Position numbers and translations under genes: made by a program. A stretch of DNA of 64,000 nucleotides from Siphonodentalium dalli (lineage: Eukaryota; Mollusca; Scaphopoda; Gadilida; Siphonodentaliidae). This document shows, one piece after another, positions 1 through 11,800 of the stretch. The stretch is taken from contig CP136067.1 in NCBI GenBank assembly GCA_032622095.1, positions 176,176,556 to 176,240,555 on the forward strand. The letters run 5' to 3'. The stretch's first letter is position 1. Each line of letters begins with the position of its first letter. Below the pieces are notes generated by a model. It made no database searches and was not told the origin of the DNA. It saw only the letters and a program-made list of their open reading frames with translations.

Positions 1-601
1 AGAGAATACGGACAATTACTGCTATTCTCGTATTTCAAATATTCTATTACCGCGTAGTGATCTGAGATAGATCTGCCGAAGTCAATCACTTCTGATCCAT
101 ATGATGTGACAGTGATATTCACTATAATGTGGTCAAGAAGTGTCGATGTTGTCGAGGTAACTCTGGTTGGTGATTAAATTATATTGAGGAAGCTATAATA
201 TGAAATTATTAGGATCAAATGGATATTCAGATCGAGCGTATCCGCTATGAACTGATCAGGTAGGTCCCAGTATATCTCGTGACAAAATTAATCAGAGCGG
301 TATAATACACATAAAAGATAGCTCGATGACCTGGACCTCAACTTGAACCACAGGAGTCACCGAATTCAAGGGAGGGCATACGTTCGATCACGTGATCGGC
401 GAAATAAACGGCCATACCTCATCCGTAGCTCGAACCGTCATGTCTTACTGAATCGGAGAACCCCGCGAGTTGTATGTTATATACTAGTTGGATATTCTGC
501 ATCGATATGGGTTTCTGTGAAACATAGTATATCATAATCGTCGATTTCATCGATTATTTATTACAGTTTATATAACATTATAACACTTTATTTCGGATAT
601 A
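1..601. other. Unassigned AT-rich sequence
   Basis: No recognisable gene or repeat. The longest open frame here is 64 codons and resembles no family I know. Confidence 0.5.
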
Positions 602-690
602 AACTAATACAACAAAAAGCCACCTAATTCACATAATTACTGTCAGGTTCGTGATTATGTGAATGATGTGGCTTTTTGTGGTATTAGTTG
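602..690. repeat. Imperfect hairpin, about 39-bp arms
   Basis: The left arm (602-640) and the right arm (651-690) are near-perfect reverse complements, sharing AACAAAAAGCCAC and TTCACATAAT blocks. The loop is about 10 nt. It is probably a small foldback MITE relic or terminal inverted repeats brought close together. No target duplication was identified. Confidence 0.7.
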
Positions 691-1176
691 ATTCACGAAG
701 ATCAAGCCGGTGGGCCAAAATTCTGTGCGATATACAGAACAATTTAATATGAATATTCCAACTGATGTTGTGTCGGACGTCAATGGTATTTGCAACTGTT
801 GAGCACTGATTTTCACGAGCGGGTTATCGGGATAAAATTGGTTTTGTCAACATTATCCCCCCGACATGCAACATAACAGCGACTTGTGGTTGGACTGGAG
901 ACGACAGGCGTATAGAACCTTTGACGGGGACGTATATCATTAAAAGTCGAATTCTTACTAATATTGCATAGTGTAATTTAACACAACATTGAACACTTTG
1001 TCATGCAGTATGTGTCAAATGGTTAGATAAGAGTAAGGACTAAGCATAGATAGTTGGCCAACCATCATCGACGAAAGAAATGGCTACCCCCAGATGAGAA
1101 GAAGCGATTGTATTGCCGTTCAACCTTAACATCGCCGCGATATGTCGTCCGTACGATCGCTGGTGGGAACAGAGCC
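691..1176. other. Unassigned sequence
   Basis: Nothing recognised on either strand; no open frame with family resemblance. Confidence 0.4.
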
Positions 1177-1558
1177 TTAACCCTTTACCCAACAGAACGA
1201 CCCTGTGCCAATGCATTCTCTTATATATGCGAGTCGATCATATGTCGCCTCGCATATATAAGAGAATGCACTGGCTTAACACATATTAAAAATTGTCAAA
1301 GAATGTAGAAAAATATTATAAAAATTGTTTTTTTAGGCCAATGCATTCTCTTATATATGCGAGGCGACCTATGGTCGACTCGCATATATAAGAGAATGCA
1401 TTGGCACAGGGCATAACTGTAACCATCACAATGTGGTCAATGAACCGGTTCCAATGATATCCATATTTGTATGGTGTTATTGAGACAAACCGAAGATATT
1501 TTAGGCTGTTGAAGCTTTATTTGGGCGTTTTTGGCCGTTTTGTTGGGTAAAGGGTTAA
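1177..1558 (+). mobile_element. TTAA-flanked MITE, family A copy 1 (piggyBac-like ends)
   Basis: Both ends read TTAACCCTTTACCCAACAG or its complement, giving a terminal inverted repeat of about 23 bp with one main difference. TTAA at each end plus a CCCT start is the signature of piggyBac-superfamily targets and ends (established knowledge); assigning this non-coding element to that superfamily is inference. The right-hand subterminal part (about 1412-1535) is unique to the element and reappears, reversed, in the copy at 30959-31409. The centre (1201-1411) is the nested hairpin module. No transposase is encoded, so it would need one in trans. Confidence 0.75.
1201..1411. repeat. Nested hairpin module, copy 1
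   Basis: The module starts CCCTGTGCCAATGCATTCTC and ends with the complement. It contains two hairpins of about 70 bp. Each has a CTTATATATGCGAG stem arm and a loop containing a GTCG/CGAC core. The second hairpin is the reverse complement of the first, and about 55 bp of AT-rich spacer separates them. It sits inside MITE A copy 1. Confidence 0.85.
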
Positions 1559-2779
1559 CCTGTGTGATCCGGTCGGCTATACAGTGGAATTTATTGACGT
1601 TTTACTGTAATACTAGCATTATCATAAATGTTCTCCATGCAACAGCACATCTTACCGTGTGTCGAGAATGGGTGCTTATCCACCATCGTTTTCAGCAGAT
1701 TCATGTTTCCATAGTTTACACAATGCCAAGGGGATATTTTTTACTTTAGTCAATAAATGTTGTGAATATTTATGCGCATATTTATTCAGCTTAAGAATAT
1801 TCAATCAACTGAATCCTCGCATTAATATTTTACCAGCAAGAGCGCCCTTGGATTTAAATATTCTGAGACCGAATATGGCACTGTATTAAAATTATTGTCT
1901 TCATCGCCACGTGACACCACGTCGTGTTTACTCACCTCGCAAAAAGTATTCCTGGGATCAACGTTTGTGGATATCTCAGACTGTTTAAATGTTATCTGAA
2001 GAATGTCAACAAAGGGTCTTAGACAAAAATAGTGTGTGGACCCCACTCTTAAGTGCACCGGGGAGTATTCCTCAACTCTGCAGTGCTGAATAAATGCATT
2101 CAAACTCTTAAAGGGACCTAATGCACGCGCAGTGGGTAAATTTTCACAATATAGACATTTCGCGAAATTACGATAACTGATATGATATATTGTCCTAATA
2201 AGGTGGACCTTCATCACAATTTATCTACGATGGTTAATTGGTGACACGGCACATGCCCACTCTATTCAGTTACACATGTATTTGATGCGAAAAGTAATGT
2301 GTGTCTCTTTCAGATCCCATGTTCTTATCCGTGGGTTATACACCACGCTGATAATGCTAGAGCGTCCTCAAGCATGACCGGTGGCATATCCTTGACACAT
2401 CTGCACATAATTAAACTGAGTGGGTTATATTTCGTCTCACATAAGAAACCCCGTGCGTAAAACAGAATTTTTGGCCGTATACGGGCAGGATATTTTCCAA
2501 TGTCAATATCCGTAATCGTAATCGTATGGAGAAATAGATATACTTTGTTCTTATATTCCTTATTGATAGTTCTATAATGATCAGATTTTGCGGAAGGTCT
2601 CTAATATATAAAAGTCTGTAAAAACAACACCACTAAGATGAATATTGAGAAATAGATAAATTCATTATTGATAGTTCTATACTAACGAAATTTCTATTGT
2701 TGAAACCATTGTTATATAAACAAAACTTTTACGGTGAACAAACATAGCTAATCAAGTAGTAAGTTTATATATTTTAATA
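1559..2779. other. Unassigned sequence with one 131-codon open frame
   Basis: No repeat copy or gene recognised, apart from the minus-strand open frame listed separately. Confidence 0.4.
1822..2217 (-). CDS. Hypothetical 131-aa open frame, possible exon or TE remnant
   Basis: This is the longest open frame in the first 3 kb. It is not recognised. A stretch reading CLYC near residue 22, with an H-x-C about 26 residues later (IQHC), vaguely resembles a zinc-binding finger. The second half is hydrophilic and acidic near DEDNNFN. No splice context, promoter or second copy was found. A chance open frame is about as likely as a coding one. Confidence 0.15.
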   Translation of the reverse strand: MMKVHLIRTIYHISYRNFAKCLYCENLPTARALGPFKSLNAFIQHCRVEEYSPVHLRVGSTHYFCLRPFVDILQITFKQSEISTNVDPRNTFCEVSKHDVVSRGDEDNNFNTVPYSVSEYLNPRALLLVKY

Positions 2780-2836
2780 TTGACAAGTATTCTGAAAATC
2801 ATATATATTAAATATGATTTTCAGAATACCTGTCAA
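2780..2836. repeat. Short hairpin, about 23-bp arms
   Basis: Arms carry TATTCTGAAAATCATAT and its complement around an AT loop, closed by TTGACA/TGTCAA. It may be a tiny foldback element or a cruciform-prone site. Confidence 0.7.
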
Positions 2837-2994
2837 TTCTTTGACCTTTTCAAATGTTGATATCCAGTTTTATTTAAACTTTGGTATCTTATTGGACTAA
2901 TTGGACTTTTAGTTGTATTGTATGTATGCTTTAATTGTTAACGCTGCAAATTAATGCAGAACATGGATATGTACATATATACAATGGGGTCACT

Positions 2995-3185
2995 TACGTC
3001 GTCATCATCATCACCATCGTCAACATCCTCATCGTCATCAACACCAGCGTCATCATCATCTTCATCATCCGTATTTTTGTCGCCGTCTTTATACATCTTC
3101 GTCATCATCTATCGTCATCATTATCCAATCATCAACATCGTCAACGTTGTTATCGTCGTCGTCGTCAATCGTCATCAATGTCGTC
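2995..3185. repeat. CAT/CGT trinucleotide-rich microsatellite
   Basis: An imperfect run of CAT, CGT and TCA triplets covers about 190 bp. It produces spurious Ser- and Val/Ile-rich open frames in all plus frames and a Asp-rich one on the minus strand; none of these should be read as genes. Confidence 0.85.
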
Positions 3186-3228
3186 GCCAAAATCGCCGTA
3201 ATTTTTGTTTTCTCATTATCTAGACAAG

Positions 3229-3272
3229 GTACACATGCTGCCATTACACATGTGTACTGCCAGCATGTGTAC
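3229..3272. repeat. 44-bp imperfect palindrome
   Basis: GTACACATGCTG at the left is mirrored by CAGCATGTGTAC at the right around an ACACATGTGT centre. It lies just beyond the 3' side of the adjacent LINE frame and may be part of that element's tail; this is unproven. Confidence 0.6.
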
Positions 3273-3287
3273 ATGTTGTTAATCGAA

Positions 3288-4690
3288 TCATGTTGTATCA
3301 TCTCTTGTTTTTTCGTGAATCTTCATACACGCCTTAACAAATATCGCTAAACTTTTCTGAATAGCTGGGTTTTGGCTACCGGGTAAAATATAAAATCGTG
3401 CTCTAGATGGCTCTTGCCAAAAGTTAGCCGGGATATATCTCATTCTTAGATCCAAGTATTTTGGACAAATCATCACAACGTGGTACTCGTCTTCTGTGTG
3501 GGTCCTGCACTTTTGACAGCCTCGGAATTTGTCTTTATTTTTACTCAACCTCCAAGACTCACAACGCAGTTTGTGATTACATGTTCTTAGTCGTAATAGT
3601 TCTTGGGCGAGATCACGCGGTAGATTTTGCAAATAGGATTCATATTTCATTGTCCGTTTAAAGTTCATGTATAATTTACCACGAGAGGAGTTGTACATGT
3701 CCCACCACCAAGTCTGAATAAATGATCTTTGAGTGTGCTTTCGATGGCCATTATTTCTTCGGATGAAATTTTCTGACATGTCCATATATAACTCATGCCG
3801 ACGGAATCCAATATGCCTTTAACTGATTGAATCCACGTTTTCACCTTGTTCGTCCTACCAAGCTCCCCCAATCTGACGAAAAGTAGATAAAGTTCCCGAC
3901 CTAGAGGCGAACTCTTGCCCTTTAGTATGCGGTTCCAATATTGAATAATTATCATCTTACATCTGATACTGACTGGATATCTGCCAATTTCTCCATACAC
4001 CATGAACGTGGGAGTGCTGGTTTTCATATTGAGAATATGCTTATAAAATCTCAGGATTACTTTGTCTATTTCTGATGTATTTTCTATACCCCATATTTCA
4101 CTTCCATATAGAAGAATTGGTTCTATAGTTTTGTCGAAAAGCGTTAATAGTAGGTCTTTGGTCAAATTTAGGTTGTTGATATTCCCTAAAAACCCATGCA
4201 TCGCTTTATTCCCAATCACCGATATGGCTTTGACTGTTTTGCTAAATCTGCATGTGTAAAAGAACTCGATTCCGAGATAATTCACAGTGTCAACATATTC
4301 TATTTTATTGCCACCTAGGTACAGATCGTCAAAATCTTCTGGTTTTCGGTTGCAGAAGAGAATTGCTTTTGTTTTTGAAGTGTTTACGTTTAGTTTCCAC
4401 GACGATGTATAATCCCCAAACGCGTCGGGGGCTCTTTGCATACTTGCCTGGTTGTCGGCAAACAACACGGTATCATCTGCATACAACAAACACATGATTC
4501 TAATGTATACTCCTAGTTTTTGTGTGAATTGATCGCCTAGGAATTTCAACCCGTCGATAGCACAATCTTTGAGGAATGGTCCGAGGTCATTTATAAACAG
4601 CGAGAACAATAATGGAGATAGTATCTCCCCTTGTCTAAGACCCGCACTGCAAGTAAACAATTCTGACCACTGTGACAGTAATGTTTAAAT
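3288..4690 (-). pseudogene. 5'-truncated non-LTR retrotransposon (LINE) reverse transcriptase
   Basis: Two overlapping minus frames make one degraded polymerase. The upstream frame (4660 to 3665) opens with the RT block GLRQGE...SPLLFSLFINDL, reaches the catalytic YADD at about residues 60-63 (4472-4483), and continues through thumb motifs (NTSKTKAI, VNYLGIE) and an LLYGSEIWG block. Around 3710-3730 the frame shifts into a second frame (3785 to 3288) holding the usual LINE C-terminus: WW-D, LRLRTCNHKLRCESW, and a CQKC...H...CP cluster. An in-frame stop near 4680 marks loss of the N-terminal RT, endonuclease and ORF1. Five-prime truncation is the normal fate of LINE copies. It is inactive by truncation plus frameshift. 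The clade is not resolved by eye. Confidence 0.88.
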
Positions 4691-5412
4691 AGCAATGGTT
4701 TTGAAATGTGAAATCTCATTATTGGAGAGTTATTAACAACTAAACAAGATGCAGACACTAGTGATTAAATAAATACATTCAAGATACGGGCCGAACAAAT
4801 ATAACATATAAATACCCATTATAAATAAATAAAGGCCCCTATTCTCAGTTTTGATTTTCATGGAGGGAGAGCGTGCCGGCAAAGCAATCGAAATACAAGC
4901 ACAAAACTGGAGTAAGAAACACTCTTTTCACACTTTCTTCTCGTTCGTTGGCCAAATTTGTGCAACCTCATCATGTATATACTCTCTGTCATCTTGTTTA
5001 AATCCATGAGTATATTGTATTTGGGAGCGGGAACGTTGTAAGTTGTTATATCCTTTTCCACAACCTGCGCTACCACCATGCCAAATGACAACGAAATCCA
5101 ATAATAAAGACATCTGCAGCATGTTTGCTATGGACGCGTTGGTTCGTTTTACACTGTCCAGCAAAGGGACATAACTCTGGTAAAAAGTGCGGTCAAAACC
5201 TGCACTAAGTGGAGATCCATTCCACAATGCTGGTCTACCGACATATCGCATGACATCCAACTTGGACTATCGATAGTTGAGCTGTGTTGTGAAATGTGTG
5301 TTACGGACGGACGGACGGCCAGACGGAAAGACGGACGAAGGTCTCCACTATATACCCATGAATCCACATTCGGAAGGTCAGGGACATAATGAATGAAGGG
5401 TTAGACTAGCCA
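4691..5412. other. Unassigned sequence with GACGG-rich stretch
   Basis: A short GACGGACGGACGG run lies at about 5305-5335. Near 5162-5180 is the phrase caaagggacataactctgg, which I recall from mollusc repeats (from memory, unchecked). No coding support. Confidence 0.4.
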
Positions 5413-5777
5413 CAACATATCATCGCTCAAATAGGCACATAATCTACCTATAATGTGAAATAGGTACATAATGTGAATATTTGATTCTGACATAAGCAGA
5501 TTATGGAGTCATAGCCGTTATTTCGTTTTATGGCGCGGATCACAGTGAAACCACATGTTAAAGAGCGTACACATGAACAGTCGTAGTCGGCTTATTTGTG
5601 TCACTGTCCGCGATATAATCTGCTTAGAATGGCCACATTATGAGCCGATAATATGACTAAAATGCTCTAATTTTCAGCACATTTTCCACTCAAAATGAGG
5701 CGATTCTAAGCAGATTATCTACATAAAATAAGTTCTTTATAAGCAGATAATGTGCGGATTTTTGGGAGAACAGGCTG
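5413..5777 (+). mobile_element. MITE family D copy 1 (hAT-like ends)
   Basis: It begins CAACATATCATCGC and ends GGGAGAACAGGCTG. The ends are imperfect inverted repeats of about 15 bp. Inside are AT-rich segments repeating GCAGATAATGTG-type words in both orientations, and one GTTAAAGAGCGTACACATG block. It has no coding capacity. Relatives lie at 18713, 26377, 26446 (inverted) and 32620. Its target duplication is not clear. Confidence 0.75.
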
Positions 5778-6022
5778 GACCGACAGCATGCACATATCAC
5801 ATCTCTGAATATCCCAGTGTGTGTTCGGCTTGCCTGCCATCATGTATACTTGTAGTGTATAAGGGATAATAGGGGCGGATGTTTAAGTTGCCGTAACTTT
5901 TGTCCCATGACTTTGTGATGGACTTAATTACAATATAATATGTTTATATATACCAAATTTCTCTCTTAAGCGAGATTTCGACCGATTTGGTTTGCAGATC
6001 CCGGCCTCTTATCTTGAACTCC

Positions 6023-6562
6023 GTCCAATATAGATCATGCCAGGAATCTCTACTCTGGATAACGCCCGTAGATATCACAATTCACCAGTACAAAACCTTG
6101 GAACTTTTTGAAGTTTTGACCGGGAATCTTCTCAAGTCGAAAAAATAACGCGGGGAATATATTTATTGTTATTATCACTTCCTTAATAGTGTACTTCACT
6201 GTGGATGAATGTCCCAACTGCATGTTTTTCTGTGACTTTGTGAGCCGATATCGCAAAAAATAAAAAACGTTGAATTAATTACCCAGGAAAAATTACATAA
6301 TTGTAAGCGCCGCAAAGCTAAATCTCTCACAAATTCACTTAAATCGTGAAATTTAGAGTTGGGACCTTCACCTACAGTGAAGTACATTATTAAGGAAGAG
6401 ATAATAAGTAATAAATATATTCCCCGCGTTATTTTTTCGACTGTATAAGGTACCCTGTCAAAACTTCAAACAGTACCAAGGTTTTGTACTGGTGGAATAT
6501 GATCACTAGTCTACGGGCGTTAGCCTGAGTAGATATTCATGGCATGATCTACGGCCAATATA
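6023..6562. mobile_element. Large inverted-repeat element, family F
   Basis: Arms of about 200 bp (6023-6221 and 6358-6562) are reverse complements at roughly 80 percent by eye, around a 135-bp loop. The outer ends share GATCATGCCA; inner blocks share AAAAAATAACGCGGGGAATA and the CCAGTACAAAACCTTGG segment. It has no transposase frame. Single-arm fragments appear near 26200-26350, 49940-50040, 50570-50620 and 51370-51490, so this is a dispersed family. Confidence 0.8.
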
Positions 6563-6854
6563 TCCATCAGATACGTATCGTTGCAGCACAGGACCATAGG
6601 GACTGTTCATTTTGGCAACTAATTTGCTGCTAAACCCCAGCAAGCAAATTATAATCCCGACAGATTATATCATGTGACCTACAAATAAACGTACATATCA
6701 TTAAATGATAGACATATCAACTATTTTGACGTATTTTATTCCAGAAAATTAAATTTATGATGAGCCCATTCATGGGAGATTTCGATCGTCAGATATCGAC
6801 GTTCGGCAGTTTTACCAGACTTGAATTAATTTGGTCGCCTGCCCAATTTATATC

Positions 6855-7285
6855 GTTTTGGGCTCCAAAATACACTGAAAATATTCGCTTTTGAATTTTT
6901 CCAGGTATCGAAATGTGTCGAAAAGTACCTGAACTACTTTTCTACGAGCATTATATGTCCCAGAAAGACGCATTGAAATCATAAAACATACAACATTGAG
7001 CACCATGTTTAGGTCACAAACAAACAAGAATTTACACAGCTTGGAACAGAAAAGAGCGTTCCGTGTTACTATATGCCTAATATGGTAGAAATAAAGAGCG
7101 TTTATTTTACTTCTGTGCGAAATTTTGCTCAGCTGGAAAATGGCTGTGAACATGACTAATAATTTTCAGAGCATATGAAGCCGGTATATCAGTATTTCGT
7201 GCATTTTTCAACGTATCTTATAAATCTCCTTCCAAATTACGTTGACAAAATTTTGAAGCTCGAATGATCCATGTCCATTTAAAGA
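6855..7285 (+). repeat. Dispersed repeat family E, copy
   Basis: A sequence block is shared with 36830-37245, 51868-52245, 24675-25008 (reversed) and shorter copies. Landmarks are GCTCCAAAATACAC near the start, a CGAAA...GGTCGA block, and two AAAGAGCG words about 40 bp apart around a TATGGTAG segment. The 101-codon minus frame over this copy is a by-product. Confidence 0.8.
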
Positions 7286-7923
7286 TGCTCGGTTTTACTC
7301 CAAATTCGTAACATTTTCCGCTTTACAGACAAAATAAATGGAAAATATCTACAATCACCATAATCCGACCGAATGGCACAAGCCGCATGAGAAATCTCAA
7401 GTTATGGTTAAAACATCAGCAGAAGACCCGGACGGACAAAAAAATCTCTAAAAAAATACTGAGGGCAACTGAGGCAAAAAATCGGGCAAGAAAATTTTGG
7501 GATAATACTGGTTTGCTGACTGATTTGAGATAATGTGGCAAGCAACATGTGTACTAACAAATAATGAAGTCGGTTCATATATGTTGGGAGTTATTACGCA
7601 TGACAAAAGTTGACATTGACAAAACTAAGGTCCAAAAAATCGGGACAAACCTGGTTTGCTCATTGATTTGAGATAATATGGCAAGCAACTTGTATACCAA
7701 ACATTGAGGATACTTTTGGTACAAATAATGGTATCAAGCGCCCTTCTTATTCTGGACCTTCTTTTCGTGAATTATCACACACACCGAAAAGCGATGAGAA
7801 CAACAAGTTATTTCCTATAACGTATAATCAATTCACTACTCAGCTCAGAAATAATGGTTCGAGTTGTTGGATGCCAACTGGAAAACTTGTCCACTCATTC
7901 TTTCCGTAAAGGTGGTACCATTT
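7286..7923. other. Unassigned sequence with a local duplication
   Basis: Segments near 7499-7570 and 7645-7712 share TGATTTGAGATAAT and GGCAAGCAAC words, an old local duplication with about 145-bp offset. No gene recognised. Confidence 0.45.
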
Positions 7924-8381
7924 GTGACCCGCCATATCAAATCCAGTCGTAAGTCGGGATTTGTTTACCCTGTGCCAATGCATTCTCTTATATATGCGAG
8001 TCGACCATAGGTCGCCTCGCATATATAAGAGAATGCATTGGCCTAACAATTTTTTACAATTTTAATAATGTTTTCTTGTATTCTTTAACAATTTTATAAT
8101 TTCACCCATACAGAGCCCCAGACAAACATGAGCAGACGACACTCTTCTATATGCTTCTATATATGTGTGGGGCTCCCTGCAGGGTAATGGATGATTTTTT
8201 ATTTTATGTCCTAAACATTGTAAGAAACATTTATTTAAAAAAAATGATAAAAAATTGTTAGGCCAATGCATTCTCTTATATATGCGAGGCGACCTATGTT
8301 CGACTCGCATATATAAGAGAATGCATTGGCACAGGGTAAACAAATCCCGACTTACGACTGGATTTGATATGGCGGGTCACA
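7924..8381. mobile_element. Compound foldback with nested hairpin module, copy 2
   Basis: Outer arms of about 44 bp (7924-7967 and 8337-8381) are perfect or near-perfect complements, carrying GTCGTAAGTCGGGATTTG. They enclose the CCCTGTGCC...GGCACAGGG module (7968-8336), which has two inverted hairpins about 75 bp long around a longer AT-rich spacer. The outer arms are unrelated to MITE A, so this is a different context for the same module. Short open frames on both strands reflect the symmetry and are not genes. Confidence 0.85.
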
Positions 8382-8642
8382 TTTGTGCCTTTCAATCGGC
8401 AATGTCATTTGAATTAATACAATTGCACGGTACTGAAGTAGTGACGCCTATAAGAACTACCTAAAGTGTTCCCTTTCAGATAAACTTAGTATCACGAACA
8501 GAATGTCACGGGAGATAACCGGAAGCGGTCTGTGCTCAATTAAAAGGCACTCTCTAATGATGTTGGTCTTTCATTGATCCATAATTTAGTTTTTTGTTAC
8601 AGGGAAGATGAAGCCTATAGCCATACTTGGCCACAGCATAAT

Positions 8643-8847
8643 TACAGTAATGCTCTAAGTAATCGACTTCTTAACCACAGCAGAATTATGGGTAACTTTT
8701 CAGGATTTAGTCGGAAATATGGCTTGTTGCCATTCATCGGAAACAATCCATATTCATCGGCAACAAGCCATATTTCCGACTAAATCCTGAAAAGTTACCC
8801 ATAATTCTGCTGTGGTTAAGAAGTCGATTACTTAGAGCATTACTGTA
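8643..8847. mobile_element. Foldback MITE with TACAGTAATGC ends, copy 1
   Basis: The element starts TACAGTAATGC and ends GCATTACTGTA. Arms of about 95 bp are almost perfect complements, with a short loop near 8740-8755. A TA at each terminus fits Tc1/mariner-type TA targets (family knowledge); that assignment is inference. It is homologous to the palindrome at 38210-38425, sharing TTAACCACAGCAGAATTATG. Confidence 0.85.
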
Positions 8848-11800
8848 AATGTGTTAGTACCATGGATAGGACCGATGTGTCTACAATGCCGGCGGCTACA
8901 ATCTGGAGTCTTACATTAGAAATAGAAAATGATCTCCAGTTCTATAGTCAGTTCAGTTACGTGATCACGGTGGGGAATCGCGTGGTTTATAGTTGATGAG
9001 TATCACGCATTCAAAATGACCGAGACGATCGCAAACGCGACCAGAAACGAGGAAAAGGGTAATAAACTAGGATAATGATATATTATATAGAATTTTGGCT
9101 GCTACGAACATATGCTATGCTATTTTCCATACAAGCTGATACCTGAGCTGTTTGCTCTAACATTCTGACCTGAGTTGTCAGTCGAAGGATTATCCTAGAT
9201 GTATGTACTTGTGTTTCCACGAACAAGCGACTGGTAAACTGGTCAAAATGTTACAGTGAACATGATCGGCCGAATTCTGGTCTCATGTCTGGACCAGGTT
9301 TCGCGTAAACTATAGTCTAGACCAGGCAGAAACCACGGTGATCGCGATGTGTTACCTAGCTTCGGAGCGAGTAAGCTGGGATTATTGGTCAGCAATGGTC
9401 CGTATTCTCGTCTTTTTGAAACTCAGGTTTACGTAAACCAAGGTTTGCCTTCTTATTGTCATTCAAGCCTGTGTCGGTATGTTCATAATTCGAACCATGT
9501 GGTAACGTACAAGTTCTGGTAACAGAAACAAATGTATATTTTGGAAGCATTTATCTTTATGTTAACCAAATAGGAATTGTGTTATATTGGTATGCCGCAT
9601 AGATGATAGATTATAATTATATGCACAGGACACAATATAATATAATCGATAATAATGTGTGTTATAGGTAATAGTCTACAACTGAGACCTAGTACCCCCC
9701 TGGTCTGAGATTTTTGTATAAACCGATACTTGAACCTGAGACGAGAATACCAATTTCTGGTTTCGCAGTAACAATACAGATTGGTAATTTGATTGCAAAT
9801 CATGCGTGAGTTTAGTTGGCTTTACAATGGAGTTTTATTTAAAATATCCGTGTGTTGTTTGAAGCATACTACCGTTAGATGGATTAAGTCAGATTTTCGT
9901 GCTATTATTCTACGCGCAATATGTTATTGATGGGTGTGGTGGACACGGATAAATAAAGATGATAGAAGTTTTGCAATCGGAACGTAATTCGCGTTGGATG
10001 CCGGTGTCCTTAGTTCCGTGTTTCTGAAATGAATTGAGGTCGGAGCTAGTTTTGAAAGCACTAATTCAACATTTGGGAATAAATTATTGCTGGACTGGAT
10101 ATGAAATATAACAGCAAAAACTATCAAAAATTATATTAAGAAAAAACGAAAAATTGTGGTACAAAATAAGGACATGTCCGATTAAATTGAATTAAATTAA
10201 ATGGGACCCCCCCCCCCCCACCGGCTCCAGTTTCTTAAGCCTTGACATTCCAAATTTGTTTATTTGTCATAATTTGTCTTTAAAAATGGATTTGGAAAAA
10301 AAGCCATCTTGTATTTCACTTTTTGCATCACTTATTCTTTCGAGACGACGTAAAGACAATGTATCTCATCCCAATGATTCATGTCGATCTTCTAGGTGAT
10401 CACTATTTCCATACTTATTGTGTATTTTTGAATAGCGGAGAATGAGAATAGCATATACCAAACTGCTGCAAATTAAATTGTTTGAACCAAAACAGAAATT
10501 AAAATAAACATTCCTCTCTCGAATGACATAACAACGCAATCCCTCATTACTTGACAGCCTAACCGTTTTTGCATCATCAATTCAATACCTTCGATGTTTT
10601 ACTTTTCCAATTAACTTGCCTTATTCTTCGTCCGCCCATTAACTGAATTGCATAACATTTTCCAATTTATTCCCTCTTCAAGTTGAGCTGCAGTGTCATT
10701 GACATTTTATTCGGTATACTTGCTACGTCCTAATTGTTTCTCAACAGTTTCTTTCAGTTGAATAGAGCCAATACAGATAATTGCTTTAAAGAAATTATCG
10801 TATTAAAACGAGCCATCGATTGCCATTTTCCCTGTCGCATGTAACAATATATAGACAATAGATAACTGTTGAGTAGCGTACGGTTTAGATGCGGAGTATT
10901 ATTTTTACGAGGCGTTAGCCGAGTGAAAAATAATTATCGCATCTCACGAGAGGAGAAAACACGTACGATACTAAGAACAGTTGACTGTTGTGTTTATTAC
11001 TTTTTTCTATGCCAGTTTGTTACGATTCAGACCACAACGAAAAACCCACTGTTAGACCTAATACGTTCTAAGATCACCAGCGTTTCTTTTGACATAACGC
11101 GAAATATTACCGAATGACGCAATAATTGACGTCATGCCGCAGTGCTGATAGTAGGGTAACATCTTGAGAGTGGAATAACACGTTCGGTCTTCTGGAGTGG
11201 GAATATGATTTATATCTCAACGTAAAAATTTGATGAAAATATAATAAATATCATAATTGTTTAGTTTCTTCCTGGTGTGGAACACATAAAGAGTGTACGT
11301 CTCACGCATGCGCCTTAAATTTTAGATGGACGTAAGACCTTTCCAGTGGGTACAGGTAACAAATATGAAGTATGTAAAAACGATCACTATCGAGCATAAC
11401 GGACAAAATAGATATCAATAATCATCCAATAACGATATTGTGCATGTCGCAACTTTAATTGTTATGTATGCGCCAACTTATTTAGTGAGGTTACTGTGTC
11501 TTCCTATGCTCACTCATCACTGCACATAACACTCTTTATTCTGTGCCAGTCAACGTGTAAAATACTGTTTCAATAACCCGATCGAAATAAGAAAAAAGAA
11601 CATTAGAAAAGACCAAGACACTGCAAAATGTTGCGCTCAACACATATTTTCAACAATATTATAAACAATGGTTTCAACATGATGATAAATATGTTATTAT
11701 TTGTTCACGTTCTTCTTGATTTCCGTGATTAGTTACATGTCCATCTTCATGTTCAGCCAATACACAAATGATTGGATGGCGAAAGATACTTAACCGGGTT

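Noticed and set aside
1201-1411. CRISPR array
   Set aside because: Repeats are palindromic, inverted and only two per site with a conserved spacer; eukaryotic repeat context.
2935-3301. Ser-rich and Asp-rich frames at 2.9-3.3 kb
   Set aside because: Produced by the CAT/CGT microsatellite in all frames.
8062-8464. Short frames at 7840, 8062, 8255 and 31297 sharing CQCILLYMR
   Set aside because: They translate the hairpin module arms in different orientations; the similarity is DNA repeat similarity.
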